Assembly (NCBI GenBank): GCA_002394525.1
Contig: DGUF01000137.1
Coordinates: 1-7,676, forward strand
Length of the DNA stretch: 7,676 nucleotides
Reading direction: 5' to 3'
From: Lachnospiraceae bacterium UBA4317
GTDB lineage: Bacteria; Bacillota_A; Clostridia; Lachnospirales; Lachnospiraceae
The position numbers and the translations under genes are program-made. Of the stretch, positions 1-5,626 are shown piece by piece. Below the pieces are notes generated by a model. It saw only the letters and a program-made list of their open reading frames with translations, was not told the origin of the DNA and ran no database searches. Each line of letters opens with the position of its first letter. Position 1 is the stretch's first letter.

Positions 1-86
1 TTAAACAGTAAGTGCCTCAAGCATTTCCGCGCAGGTGAAAGCACTCGAAGTCCATGGCTGTTCATGCTGTAACCATGGCTGTTCAT
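1..86 (-). CDS. possible 5' end of the next operon gene (ABC permease?), runs off the left edge
   Basis: After the ATPase stop, a minus-strand frame starting at the ATG at 86-84 stays open to the window edge. It begins MNSHGYSMNSHGLRVLSP and continues with a basic then hydrophobic stretch (ARKCLRHLLF). A basic N-terminus leading into a hydrophobic segment would suit a membrane protein, and YtrB-type ATPases are normally followed by a permease gene, so a permease is the inferred identity. The 21-bp tandem repeats supply its first residues. No convincing ribosome binding site precedes this ATG or the alternative at 65-63; GAGGA near 130-134 is too far away. A second minus frame is also open here: it continues the ATPase frame past its TGA and ends at TAA (3-1). 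Only about 28 codons are visible, so the call is tentative. Confidence 0.3.
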   Translation of the reverse strand, partial: MNSHGYSMNSHGLRVLSPARKCLRHLLF

Positions 87-114
87 ACTGTAACCATGAC
101 TGTTTATACTGTAA
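52..114. repeat. three tandem copies of a 21-bp unit
   Basis: Three adjacent 21-bp units lie at 52-72, 73-93 and 94-114. Each starts CCATG and ends CTGTAA. Units 1 and 2 differ at one base; unit 3 has two more changes. Because 21 is a multiple of three, the array keeps frame: on the minus strand two frames are open through it, one encoding repeats of LQYEQPW and one encoding repeats of YSMNSHG. The array starts about 20 bp after the ATPase stop codon. It could be a recently slipped minisatellite, part of the next gene's N-terminus, or an intergenic spacer. Confidence 0.9.
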
Positions 115-132
115 GCAAAAAAATGATATTCC

Positions 133-828
133 TCAGCATCTGTAGACTTCCCGGAAATAGCCATCCACGCTCATCCCGGTCCGCTCGCGCAGGGCATCCG
201 CGTTTTCATGGAGTTCGATGTGGCCCTGCTTGAGGAACACGACCTCGTCCAGGACCGGCTCCACGTCCGCGATCAGGTGGGTGGAGATCAGGACCAGGCC
301 GTTTTCCGAATAGTTGCTGATGATCGTCCGCAGGATGTAGTCCCTGGCCGCGGGATCGACGCCGGCGATCGGCTCATCGAGCAGATAGACCGCTGCGTTC
401 CGGCTCATGGTCATAATGAGCTGCACCTTTTCCCGCGTCCCCTTGGACAGCTTTTTGAAGGTCTGCTTCGGATTGATCCCGAGTGCTTCCAGCATCTGCA
501 GGGCGCGCGCCGGATCAAAGTCCGCATAGAAATCTGCATAAAAATCCAGCAGGGATTCGACATTCATCCAGGAGGGCAGGAAATCCCTGTCGGGCAGGTA
601 GGAGACCATTGCCTTGGTCTCCGGCCCGGGCCGGGTGCCTCCGACCAGGATCTGTCCGTCTGTGGGCGTCAGCAGGTGCTGGGCCAGCTTGATCAGGGTC
701 GTCTTGCCGCTGCCGTTGGGGCCCACCAGTCCGACGATCCGGCCCGGCTCCAGGGCCAGGTCGATGTGGTTCAGCGCTGTAATGTTGCCATATTTTTTTG
801 TCAGCTGTCTGCATTCCAGTACTGCCAT
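133..828 (-). CDS. ABC transporter ATP-binding protein, YtrB-like (GntR-linked)
   Basis: This 231-residue protein is a complete single ABC ATPase domain that would energise a membrane exporter or efflux partner; the substrate is unknown. Visible motifs are Walker A GPNGSGKTT (36-44), a Q-loop region SYLPDRDFLP (76-85) with Asp where many families have Gln, a divergent signature LSKGT (127-131) instead of LSGGQ, Walker B YLLDEP (148-153), D-loop GVDP (156-159) and switch His184 in STH. YLPD and LSKG variants are typical of ATPases paired with YtrA-type GntR regulators. An ADFYADF duplication occurs at 98-104. The start at 828 is supported by AGGAGGA at 837-843, about 8 nt upstream. It lies 127 bp after the GntR gene on the same strand, so co-transcription from the GntR promoter is likely. 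No membrane domain is fused, so a separate permease is needed. Confidence 0.95.
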   Translation of the reverse strand: MAVLECRQLTKKYGNITALNHIDLALEPGRIVGLVGPNGSGKTTLIKLAQHLLTPTDGQILVGGTRPGPETKAMVSYLPDRDFLPSWMNVESLLDFYADFYADFDPARALQMLEALGINPKQTFKKLSKGTREKVQLIMTMSRNAAVYLLDEPIAGVDPAARDYILRTIISNYSENGLVLISTHLIADVEPVLDEVVFLKQGHIELHENADALRERTGMSVDGYFREVYRC

Positions 829-836
829 TTTTCTAT

Positions 837-843
837 TCCTCCT
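837..843 (-). promoter_or_regulatory. ribosome binding site of the ABC ATPase
   Basis: The minus strand reads AGGAGGA followed by a short A-rich spacer and the ATG at 828. It is a near-perfect Shine-Dalgarno site and fixes the start. Confidence 0.85.
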
Positions 844-867
844 GTGATCCGTCAGATCTCAAAACAC

Positions 868-962
868 GAAGAAGATTCCGGGTTCACGAATATCAGGCTT
901 GAAGAAGTTCCGGGTTCCGGAAGATCAGGCCAAAGAGATTCCCGGGCCCGGAATATCAATCC
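868..962. repeat. three degenerate 31-32-bp direct repeats, each with an imperfect palindrome
   Basis: TTCCGGG-type cores occur at 876, 908 and 939, so the period is 32 then 31 bp. Each core is the left arm of an imperfect inverted repeat, about TTCCGG-N3-CCGGAA, followed by ATCAGG or ATCAAT. The middle copy (908-922) is the cleanest; the third (938-954) reads ATTCCCGGGCCCGGAAT. The array fills most of the gap between the GntR and ATPase genes and runs into the last codons of GntR. Regular spacing near three helical turns suits a protein-binding array. Alternatively, the elements could fold as hairpins in the GntR-ATPase transcript. Function is inferred. Confidence 0.75.
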
Positions 963-1351
963 GGAGAAGGCTTTCCCTCCTCGTCTCCGGAGCCGGCAGC
1001 CCAGGCTTCCACGGCCTCGCGAATCTCCTCCGGGCTCATGCCCAGACTGGTCAGCCGGGTGCACATCTCTCTGATCACATCCTCGCTCAATGTTCTGCGC
1101 AGTGTTTTCAGCACATCCACATCCTCCGTGACAAAACGTCCGCTTGTCCGCTGTGTGTATACCAGTCCGTCCCGCTCCAGTTCCGAGAAAGCCCGCTGCA
1201 TGGTGTTCGGATTGACGCCGGCCTCCAGCGCAAGCTCCCGCACCGGGGGAAGCTTGGATCCGGGCGGATAGGCGCCGCTGGCGATCTCCGTGCGCAGTCT
1301 CCTGAGGATCTGCAGATAGATCGGAATCCCGTTTTCAAATGACCACTTCAT
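956..1351 (-). CDS. GntR-family transcriptional regulator, YtrA subfamily
   Basis: This is a 131-residue DNA-binding repressor candidate. The N-terminal winged helix-turn-helix is clear: PIYLQILRRLRTEIASG (10-26), PPGSKLPPVRELA (29-41), recognition-helix region GVNPNTMQRAFSELERDGLV (45-64) and wing RTSGRFV (68-74). The remaining 55 or so residues are too short for a FadR or HutC effector domain, which is the mark of the YtrA subfamily. The start at 1351 is chosen over a longer frame beginning at 1390 because the mRNA has AGGAGG about 6 nt before it and the usual family N-terminus begins there. It probably controls itself and the downstream ATPase: its promoter is bracketed by paired inverted repeats. 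In known YtrA systems the regulated ABC transporter often responds to cell-envelope antibiotics; whether that holds here cannot be seen. Confidence 0.95.
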   Translation of the reverse strand: MKWSFENGIPIYLQILRRLRTEIASGAYPPGSKLPPVRELALEAGVNPNTMQRAFSELERDGLVYTQRTSGRFVTEDVDVLKTLRRTLSEDVIREMCTRLTSLGMSPEEIREAVEAWAAGSGDEEGKPSPD

Positions 1352-1355
1352 CTGT

Positions 1356-1361
1356 GCCTCC
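1356..1361 (-). promoter_or_regulatory. ribosome binding site deciding the GntR start
   Basis: The minus strand carries AGGAGG-like sequence a few bases before the ATG at 1351, and no comparable site precedes the in-frame ATG at 1390. This supports the 131-residue protein. Confidence 0.75.
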
Positions 1362-1448
1362 TGTGCCAACTGTTTCGCAGGGATCAACATTATTTTCGCA
1401 GCCGCGTCCCCGTTCCTGTTCGGGATCTGCAGGAGCGCAACTGTATGA

Positions 1449-1470
1449 TTGTCTTATTATCTTAATACAA
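1449..1470. promoter_or_regulatory. putative GntR operator O1, over the transcription start
   Basis: This is a 22-bp inverted repeat with half-sites TTGTCTTA and TAATACAA separated by 6 bp, with one mismatch between the arms. It begins just downstream of the -10 box, so it covers the expected start of transcription. The same TAATACAA half-site recurs in a second element centred 46 bp away. Paired dyads of this TGTATTA type around a GntR promoter suggest autorepression; binding is inferred. Confidence 0.65.
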
Positions 1471-1474
1471 TTGG

Positions 1475-1503
1475 ATGATAGCACATGTCTTTTATTGTGT
1501 CAA
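1475..1503 (-). promoter_or_regulatory. sigma-A promoter of the GntR-ABC operon
   Basis: On the minus strand a perfect -35 TTGACA (1503-1498) is followed by a 17-bp spacer and -10 TATCAT (1480-1475). The predicted start is near 1468, giving a leader of about 115 nt before the GntR gene. The -35 box lies inside the second inverted repeat and the first inverted repeat covers the start region, so bound repressor would block polymerase. Confidence 0.8.
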
Positions 1504-1516
1504 TGACTTAATACAA
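1495..1516. promoter_or_regulatory. putative GntR operator O2, overlapping the -35 box
   Basis: This second 22-bp inverted repeat has half-sites TTGTGTCA and TAATACAA with a 6-bp centre and two arm mismatches. It contains the TTGACA -35 box. It shares the 11-bp sequence CTTAATACAAT with the first element (1461-1471 and 1507-1517). The 46-bp spacing between the two elements is about 4.4 helical turns. Confidence 0.6.
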
Positions 1517-1525
1517 TATGATGGC

Positions 1526-1560
1526 AATAAAAACAGCAGGCAGTTTCGTGCTGCCTGCTG
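1526..1560 (-). terminator. intrinsic terminator of the DUF1269-like gene
   Basis: On the minus strand a perfect 10-bp stem CAGCAGGCAG / CTGCCTGCTG (1560-1551 and 1543-1534) encloses a 7-nt loop and is followed at once by GTTTTTATTG. This is a strong rho-independent terminator for transcription coming from the 1677-2309 gene. It lies about 20 bp before the GntR promoter and insulates it. The plus-strand side lacks a good T run. Confidence 0.88.
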
Positions 1561-1623
1561 TCTGCATTATTTCAGCCCTCACATGTCTGTCAGCTGTCTG
1601 AGTGATTTCAGCTCTCACATGTC
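1560..1623. repeat. two-copy 36-bp-period direct repeat downstream of the DUF1269-like gene
   Basis: The segments at 1560-1584 and 1596-1620 match at 20 of 25 positions; the core ATTTCAGCYCTCACATGTC (1569-1587 and 1605-1623) has a single mismatch. The repeats sit in the 3' untranslated stretch between the DUF1269-like stop codon and its terminator. The 1352-1676 stretch otherwise holds only the promoter, operators and terminator listed here. Confidence 0.7.
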
Positions 1624-1676
1624 GACTGCTTTTTTACATGATTTGGTGACTGGTTTTCACCGGGAAGCGGATCCTG

Positions 1677-2309
1677 TCAGGACTCCACAGCCTCTTTGAC
1701 CTTTTCCTTGGCGGCATTGAAGTCTGCGGAGAGTTTTGCCCGTTTATCTTCGATAGCGGCCTGGATCTCTTCTTTTTTGGCCTTGCGGAGATCTTCCAGC
1801 TCCAGGCGGTCTTTCTCCCTCTGCAGATCTTCAGCTTCATCGACTTCCGCTGCCACTCTTGCGGCGTCGAAACGGGCGATTTCCACCTGGAATTTATTGA
1901 ATTTCGCATCCAGTGCGGCTTCATCTTCTTCTTCAGCGAGTGCGATCAGGGCGACTTCTCCGTCCACCAGCTTTGAAGCGACCGCTTCCACCAGCAGGGC
2001 GTTGTCCAGTGAGGAAACGCTGCCGATCGCGCCGCCGGCGAGTGCTCCGTAGGAGCCCATCATCAGCACGCCGAGAGGGCCGCCGAGAATGCCGAGCAGG
2101 CTTCCCATGAGGCCGCCGATTGCTGCGCCGTGGTCTTCCTGAAGTCCCGTATCAAATCCGTCACAATACTTGATCTGTTCGCCCGATCTTTTGACCAGAG
2201 CGGTCTGAAGGATTGTGTACTGGCTGGCAATCGGATCCTGACGCAGCTCTGTGATCGCCTGGAATCCTTCGCTTTCGTTTTTGAATAATACCGCAATGAT
2301 GTTCTGCAT
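1677..2309 (-). CDS. DUF1269-like protein with glycine-rich segment and C-terminal coiled coil
   Basis: This 210-residue protein resembles the DUF1269 family, formerly called predicted membrane proteins, with no established biochemical role. The N-terminus (1-50) is an alpha/beta-like domain starting MQNIIAVLF with an EGFQAITEL helix. Residues 61-97 form a Gly-rich hydrophobic segment with many small-residue steps (GAAIGGLMGSLLGILGG), like a glycine zipper that could enter or line a membrane. Residues 102-130 resemble the family's SKLVDGEVALIALAEEE core. Residues about 148-208 are highly charged and Ala-rich, predicted as a long coiled coil. There is no signal peptide. The start at 2309 has AAGGAGGG at 2314-2321. 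It is a single-gene unit, divergent from murQ and closed by its own terminator. Some family members are linked to stress response; no such evidence is visible here. Confidence 0.8.
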   Translation of the reverse strand: MQNIIAVLFKNESEGFQAITELRQDPIASQYTILQTALVKRSGEQIKYCDGFDTGLQEDHGAAIGGLMGSLLGILGGPLGVLMMGSYGALAGGAIGSVSSLDNALLVEAVASKLVDGEVALIALAEEEDEAALDAKFNKFQVEIARFDAARVAAEVDEAEDLQREKDRLELEDLRKAKKEEIQAAIEDKRAKLSADFNAAKEKVKEAVES

Positions 2310-2501
2310 AATTCCCTCCTTTTTAATATGGTGTTATAACGCAGGTGCCTGTAAAACGCCGGGTGTCCTGCAGCAGTTGATAATGCGTCTCATCGGTCCG
2401 GCTCTGAATATGTTGTGCATATTGTCCATGAGCCCTTTTAATTATGACCTGCATCTGGGAAAAAATCCACAACTTTTTTGCCTGGTCGGAGAGTGTTTCA
2501 T

Positions 2502-2510
2502 GCTATGATG
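2502..2510 (+). promoter_or_regulatory. extended -10 promoter candidate for murQ
   Basis: TGCTATGAT is a good extended -10 element (TG-N-TATGAT) 46 bp before the murQ ATG, giving a leader of about 38 nt. No good -35 box is present at 16-18 bp; a TTGCCT at 2479-2484 is 20 bp away. In the 2310-2555 gap no confident promoter was seen for the divergent gene. Confidence 0.5.
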
Positions 2511-2555
2511 TAAAAAGACAATCGATGAACAAACAATTTTCAGGGAGACAGACCT

Positions 2556-3455
2556 ATGGAACTGAACCTCGGAAAGATGGCGACTGAACAGAGAAATCCG
2601 CGCACAATGGAGCTGGATTCCATGACTCCGCTGGAGATCATAACGGTCATGAACCGGGAGGACGCAGGGATTTGCGCCGCGGTCGGAGACCACCTCGGTG
2701 AGATCGCCCGGGTGGTCGAATGGGCCGTCCAATGCCTTCGGGAAGGGGGACGGATTTTTTATATGGGGGCAGGGACCAGCGGCCGGCTCGGCCTTCTGGA
2801 TGCCTCGGAGTGTCCTCCGACCTTCGGCGTGTCCCCGGAAACAGTGGTCGGTCTGATCGCCGGCGGGGAAGAGGCTTTCACGAGAGCCGTGGAAGGAGCG
2901 GAGGATGACCGCGAACTCGGGCGGAGGGACCTGGAGGCGCATGGCCTCACCGGCAGAGACCTGGTCATCGGGCTTTCCGCGAGCGGCCGGACCCCCTATG
3001 TTCTCGGAGGCCTGGAATATGCCTCGCTCGTGGGCTGCCACACTGCCTCCATCTCCTGCAATGCGGATTCCGATCTGGCCCGGGCGGCGCAGATCGGCAT
3101 AGAGATCGTCACCGGGCCGGAGATCCTGACCGGATCCACCAGGCTCAAGGCGGGAACGGCTCAGAAAATGGTCCTGAACATGATCTCGACCGCCGCAATG
3201 GTGGGAATCGGAAAGGCCTATCAGAACCTGATGGTCGATGTGGTCCAGACAAATGACAAGCTGCGGGAACGGGCCCTTCACATTGTCATGGAGGCGACCG
3301 GGACAGACAGGGAGTCCGCCAGGCTGGCCCTGGACAGGGCCGGCGGAAAATGCAAGACGGCAATCACCATGATCCTGGCCGGCTGCGATGCGGAGGAGGC
3401 AAAAAAGCGGCTTGAGGATGCGAACGGCCAGGTCCGGGCCGCCATCCTGGAATGA
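2556..3455 (+). CDS. murQ: N-acetylmuramic acid 6-phosphate etherase
   Basis: MurQ is a cytoplasmic SIS-fold lyase that splits the D-lactyl ether of MurNAc-6-phosphate, yielding GlcNAc-6-phosphate and lactate during peptidoglycan amino-sugar recycling or scavenging. The 299 residues match the family's usual length. Visible hallmarks are TEQRNP (10-15), GAGTSGRLG (71-79), DASECPPTFG (82-91), IAGGEEA (101-107), EGAEDD (113-118), the SIS motif SASGRTPYV (around 140-148) and PEILTGSTRLKAGTAQK. Glu85 and Glu116 correspond to the catalytic acids described at 83 and 114 in E. coli MurQ. The C-terminal helical part (TDRESARLALDRAGG onward) is also typical. The start at 2556 has AGGGAG at 2542-2547. 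The PTS permease 231 bp downstream on the same strand would supply the substrate. No MurR-type regulator is in the window. Confidence 0.97.
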   Translation: MELNLGKMATEQRNPRTMELDSMTPLEIITVMNREDAGICAAVGDHLGEIARVVEWAVQCLREGGRIFYMGAGTSGRLGLLDASECPPTFGVSPETVVGLIAGGEEAFTRAVEGAEDDRELGRRDLEAHGLTGRDLVIGLSASGRTPYVLGGLEYASLVGCHTASISCNADSDLARAAQIGIEIVTGPEILTGSTRLKAGTAQKMVLNMISTAAMVGIGKAYQNLMVDVVQTNDKLRERALHIVMEATGTDRESARLALDRAGGKCKTAITMILAGCDAEEAKKRLEDANGQVRAAILE

Positions 3456-3547
3456 TCACCCGGAAATGATTATCTGGTTCTATGGACCGGGAGTTGCGGA
3501 CTATAAACCACCTGGATGGACAAATCGACAATGCTGACCGGAAAAAT

Positions 3548-3593
3548 ATCCGGGTGCGGGGCCGGAGAATTTTGAACGTAAAAACACCCGGAT
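3548..3593. promoter_or_regulatory. 9-bp inverted repeat between murQ and the PTS gene
   Basis: ATCCGGGTG (3548-3556) and CACCCGGAT (3585-3593) are exact reverse complements separated by 28 nt. There is no T run, so it is not a standard terminator. It could be an attenuating RNA hairpin or a binding site in the leader between the two MurNAc genes. Confidence 0.4.
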
Positions 3594-3629
3594 GACGAAT
3601 CGGAAAAGGCAGATTGAAATAACATGCGG

Positions 3630-3659
3630 TTGCGGACGCCGGAATCTTTTGATTATAAA
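3630..3659 (+). promoter_or_regulatory. possible promoter for the PTS gene
   Basis: TTGCGG (3630-3635), an 18-bp spacer and TATAAA (3654-3659) make a plausible sigma-A promoter just before the start at 3687, leaving a short leader with AAAGGA. The -35 matches three or four of six consensus positions, so read-through from murQ is an alternative. Confidence 0.4.
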
Positions 3660-3686
3660 ACATCTGACAGAAAGGATTCTGAGGCT

Positions 3687-5429
3687 ATGGATTACGAAAA
3701 ACTGGTGATGAGTATCCTCGAGCACACAGGAAAGAGGGAAAATGTTATTTCCGTGAACAACTGCATGACAAGGCTGAGGATACAGGTAAGGGACGACAGC
3801 GCGATCGATGAAAAGGGCCTGAGGTCCATCGACGGGGTTCTGGGGATCGTGCACGACCGGGAAAACTATATCGAGGTCGTCGTCGGGCCCGGAAAGAGCA
3901 GTAAGTGCGGAGCGGTCTGCAGGCAGATGGGAATACCTGCCGCAGACCTGTCGAAAGCGCAGAGTGCCGGTGCCGCGGATTCTGCCGCGAAGAGTTCAGC
4001 GCCGCAGGATACGGGTATTGCAGTTTCTGCCGCTGAGAGTTCAGCACCGCAGGATGCCGGTAATGCAGATTTTGCTGCTGAGAGTTCAGCTTCGCAGGAT
4101 GCCGGTAATGCAGTTTCTGCCGCTGAGAGTTCAGCGCCGCAGGATACGGGGACCGGGCCGGACAGCCCCGGGCCCCGGGGCCCGGCTTCTGCCGGCGCTG
4201 CCGCAAACGCGTCAGGTCCTGCAGAAGGCCGGGCGGAGGCAGGGCCCCGCGCCGAGGAACCTGACTGGCAGCAGAACAAGGCAGCCTTCAGGGCCGGGCA
4301 GAAAAACAATTCCATCCGCAATGCCCTGAAGATATTTGGCGAGATCTTTGTGCCCCTGATCCCCGGGGTGATCGCGTCCGGCCTGTGTGCCGGCATCAAC
4401 AACCTGATCATGCAGATGAATCCGGCCTGGGCGGACGATCATTTCCTTACCATCGTCTGCACCATTTTGAGCCTGATCCACGCCTCCTTTCTCGGCTATC
4501 TGACTGCCTGGACCGGTTACCGGGCAGCGGAGAGATTCGGCGGAACTCCGGTTCTGGGCGGAATGCTGGGCATGATCACCGGCCTGGACGGGATCAACGA
4601 GATCGCAAAGGCAGTCGGCTGGTGGAACGCCGCGTCTCCGCTGGATTCGACCCTGCGCAGCGGGCGGGGAGGGATCCTGGCAGTCGTCTTCGGCGTGCTC
4701 ATCCTGGTAAAGGTGGAGGGATGGATCCGAAAACATATTCCGGAGGCCCTGGATACTGTCTTCACCCCCCTCCTGGCCCTTCTGGCCTGCCTGATCCCCT
4801 ATATTTTTGTGATCATGCCTTTGCTGGGGATGGTTTCCGGCTGGATCTGCGATGCTGTACAGGCTGTTTCCATGTCTCCCCAGCCCCTGGTCCGGGCCCT
4901 GGCCGGCTATGTCAGCGCGGCCCTCTTTCTGCCCCTGGTCTCCATGGGGATGCATCACGGGCTGGTGGCCATCTACTCGGTCCAGCTCGACCAGCTGGGA
5001 TACATTACCCTGTACCCGGCGCTGTGCATGGCGGGAGCCGGACAGGTGGGCGCGGCTGCTTCCATTTTTTTAAAAGCGCGGAAAACGGGAAATGAACATT
5101 TGAAGCGGATCATCAGCGGCGCCATGCCGGCCGGGATCCTGGGTGTCGGAGAACCCCTGATCTACGGCGTCACCCTTCCCATGGGCCTGCCCTTCCTGAC
5201 AGCCGGACTCGGAGCGGGCTTTGGCGGCGCCTTCGTAATGGTCATGCAGTGCGCGTCGACAACCTGGGGCCCGTCCGGCCTTCTGGGGATCTTTACCATG
5301 ACCGCGGGCCCCAGAGGCGGGATCCTGAGCGTCGTATTTTATCTGATCGGCCTGGTCATCTCGGGGATCATGGCATTTTTCATCACCGGCGCCTTTGTCA
5401 GCGAAGACCTGGTCCGGGCCCAGGGATGA
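3687..5429 (+). CDS. PTS EIIBC permease, probably MurNAc-specific (MurP-like)
   Basis: This 580-residue membrane transporter would import a sugar and phosphorylate it. The EIIB domain (about 1-85) has the phosphocysteine motif NNCMTRLRI with Cys26 and the family VVVGPG turn (65-69). The EIIC domain (about 210-572) is a multi-span glucose-superfamily domain with GMHHGL (421-426) and the substrate-site motif GVGEPLIYGVTLP (486-498). No EIIA domain is present, so phosphate must come from a separate EIIA. The neighbour murQ makes MurNAc the likely substrate, by inference. The linker (about 86-205) is unusually long, rich in Ala, Ser, Gly and Pro, and contains four 15-residue repeats; E. coli MurP is about 474 residues, the excess being mostly this linker. 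Start 3687 is chosen because family homology begins there and AAAGGA lies about 10 nt upstream; an in-frame ATG at 3624 adds non-homologous residues. Confidence 0.92.
   Translation: MDYEKLVMSILEHTGKRENVISVNNCMTRLRIQVRDDSAIDEKGLRSIDGVLGIVHDRENYIEVVVGPGKSSKCGAVCRQMGIPAADLSKAQSAGAADSAAKSSAPQDTGIAVSAAESSAPQDAGNADFAAESSASQDAGNAVSAAESSAPQDTGTGPDSPGPRGPASAGAAANASGPAEGRAEAGPRAEEPDWQQNKAAFRAGQKNNSIRNALKIFGEIFVPLIPGVIASGLCAGINNLIMQMNPAWADDHFLTIVCTILSLIHASFLGYLTAWTGYRAAERFGGTPVLGGMLGMITGLDGINEIAKAVGWWNAASPLDSTLRSGRGGILAVVFGVLILVKVEGWIRKHIPEALDTVFTPLLALLACLIPYIFVIMPLLGMVSGWICDAVQAVSMSPQPLVRALAGYVSAALFLPLVSMGMHHGLVAIYSVQLDQLGYITLYPALCMAGAGQVGAAASIFLKARKTGNEHLKRIISGAMPAGILGVGEPLIYGVTLPMGLPFLTAGLGAGFGGAFVMVMQCASTTWGPSGLLGIFTMTAGPRGGILSVVFYLIGLVISGIMAFFITGAFVSEDLVRAQG
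3975..4154 (+). repeat. four 45-bp in-frame tandem repeats in the PTS linker
   Basis: Four adjacent 45-bp units encode residues 97-111, 112-126, 127-141 and 142-156 of the PTS protein. The consensus is close to AVSAAESSAPQDAGN. Units 2 and 4 differ only in the last residues; unit 3 has ADF and ASQ changes. High nucleotide identity suggests recent slippage or unequal exchange. The encoded peptide should be disordered. Confidence 0.92.
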
Positions 5430-5483
5430 GATGTGAGACGCCCGAAAAAACGCGGCAGTGACCGTAACAGAACGGGCCATGCG

Positions 5484-5499
5484 AAGGCACAGCCTTTTT
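5484..5499 (+). terminator. weak terminator-like hairpin after the PTS gene
   Basis: AAGGC, a 3-nt loop and GCCTT are followed by TTT. The 5-bp stem is short, so termination may be inefficient. It is the only candidate found between the PTS and CDF genes. Confidence 0.3.
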
Positions 5500-5531
5500 C
5501 ATAAACGGACCCTGCACAGGCGCAGGACGGT

Positions 5532-5560
5532 TTGTCTGCCCTGCCTGCCTGTGCTAAAAT
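5532..5560 (+). promoter_or_regulatory. promoter of the cation-efflux gene
   Basis: TTGTCT (5532-5537), a 17-bp spacer and TAAAAT (5555-5560), with TG one base before the -10, make a good extended sigma-A promoter. It predicts transcription from about 5567 and an A/T-rich leader of about 75 nt before the TTG start. Confidence 0.7.
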
Positions 5561-5626
5561 GTGCTTACCGCAAAATATTTTTTGAAAATCCTTTCACATA
5601 TTATTTTTTAATAGAAACATTTTAAT

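Noticed and set aside
208..1074. Plus-strand open frame of 288 codons across the ATPase and repeat array
   Set aside because: It is antisense to the ATPase and GntR genes, which carry clear motifs and ribosome binding sites.
2321..2350. Minus-strand promoter for the DUF1269-like gene (TATAAC near 2337)
   Set aside because: A TATAAC is present but has no acceptable -35 at 16-18 bp and no extended -10, so it is not listed as a feature.
2442..3281. Minus-strand open frame of 279 codons antisense to murQ
   Set aside because: It mirrors murQ codons, starts without a ribosome binding site and shows no family signal.
3624..3686. Upstream ATG extending the PTS protein by 21 residues
   Set aside because: The extension has no EIIB homology and would lie upstream of the likely promoter's start point.
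3975..4154. CRISPR-like regular repeats
   Set aside because: The units are directly adjacent 45-bp coding repeats in frame with the PTS protein; there are no unique spacers.
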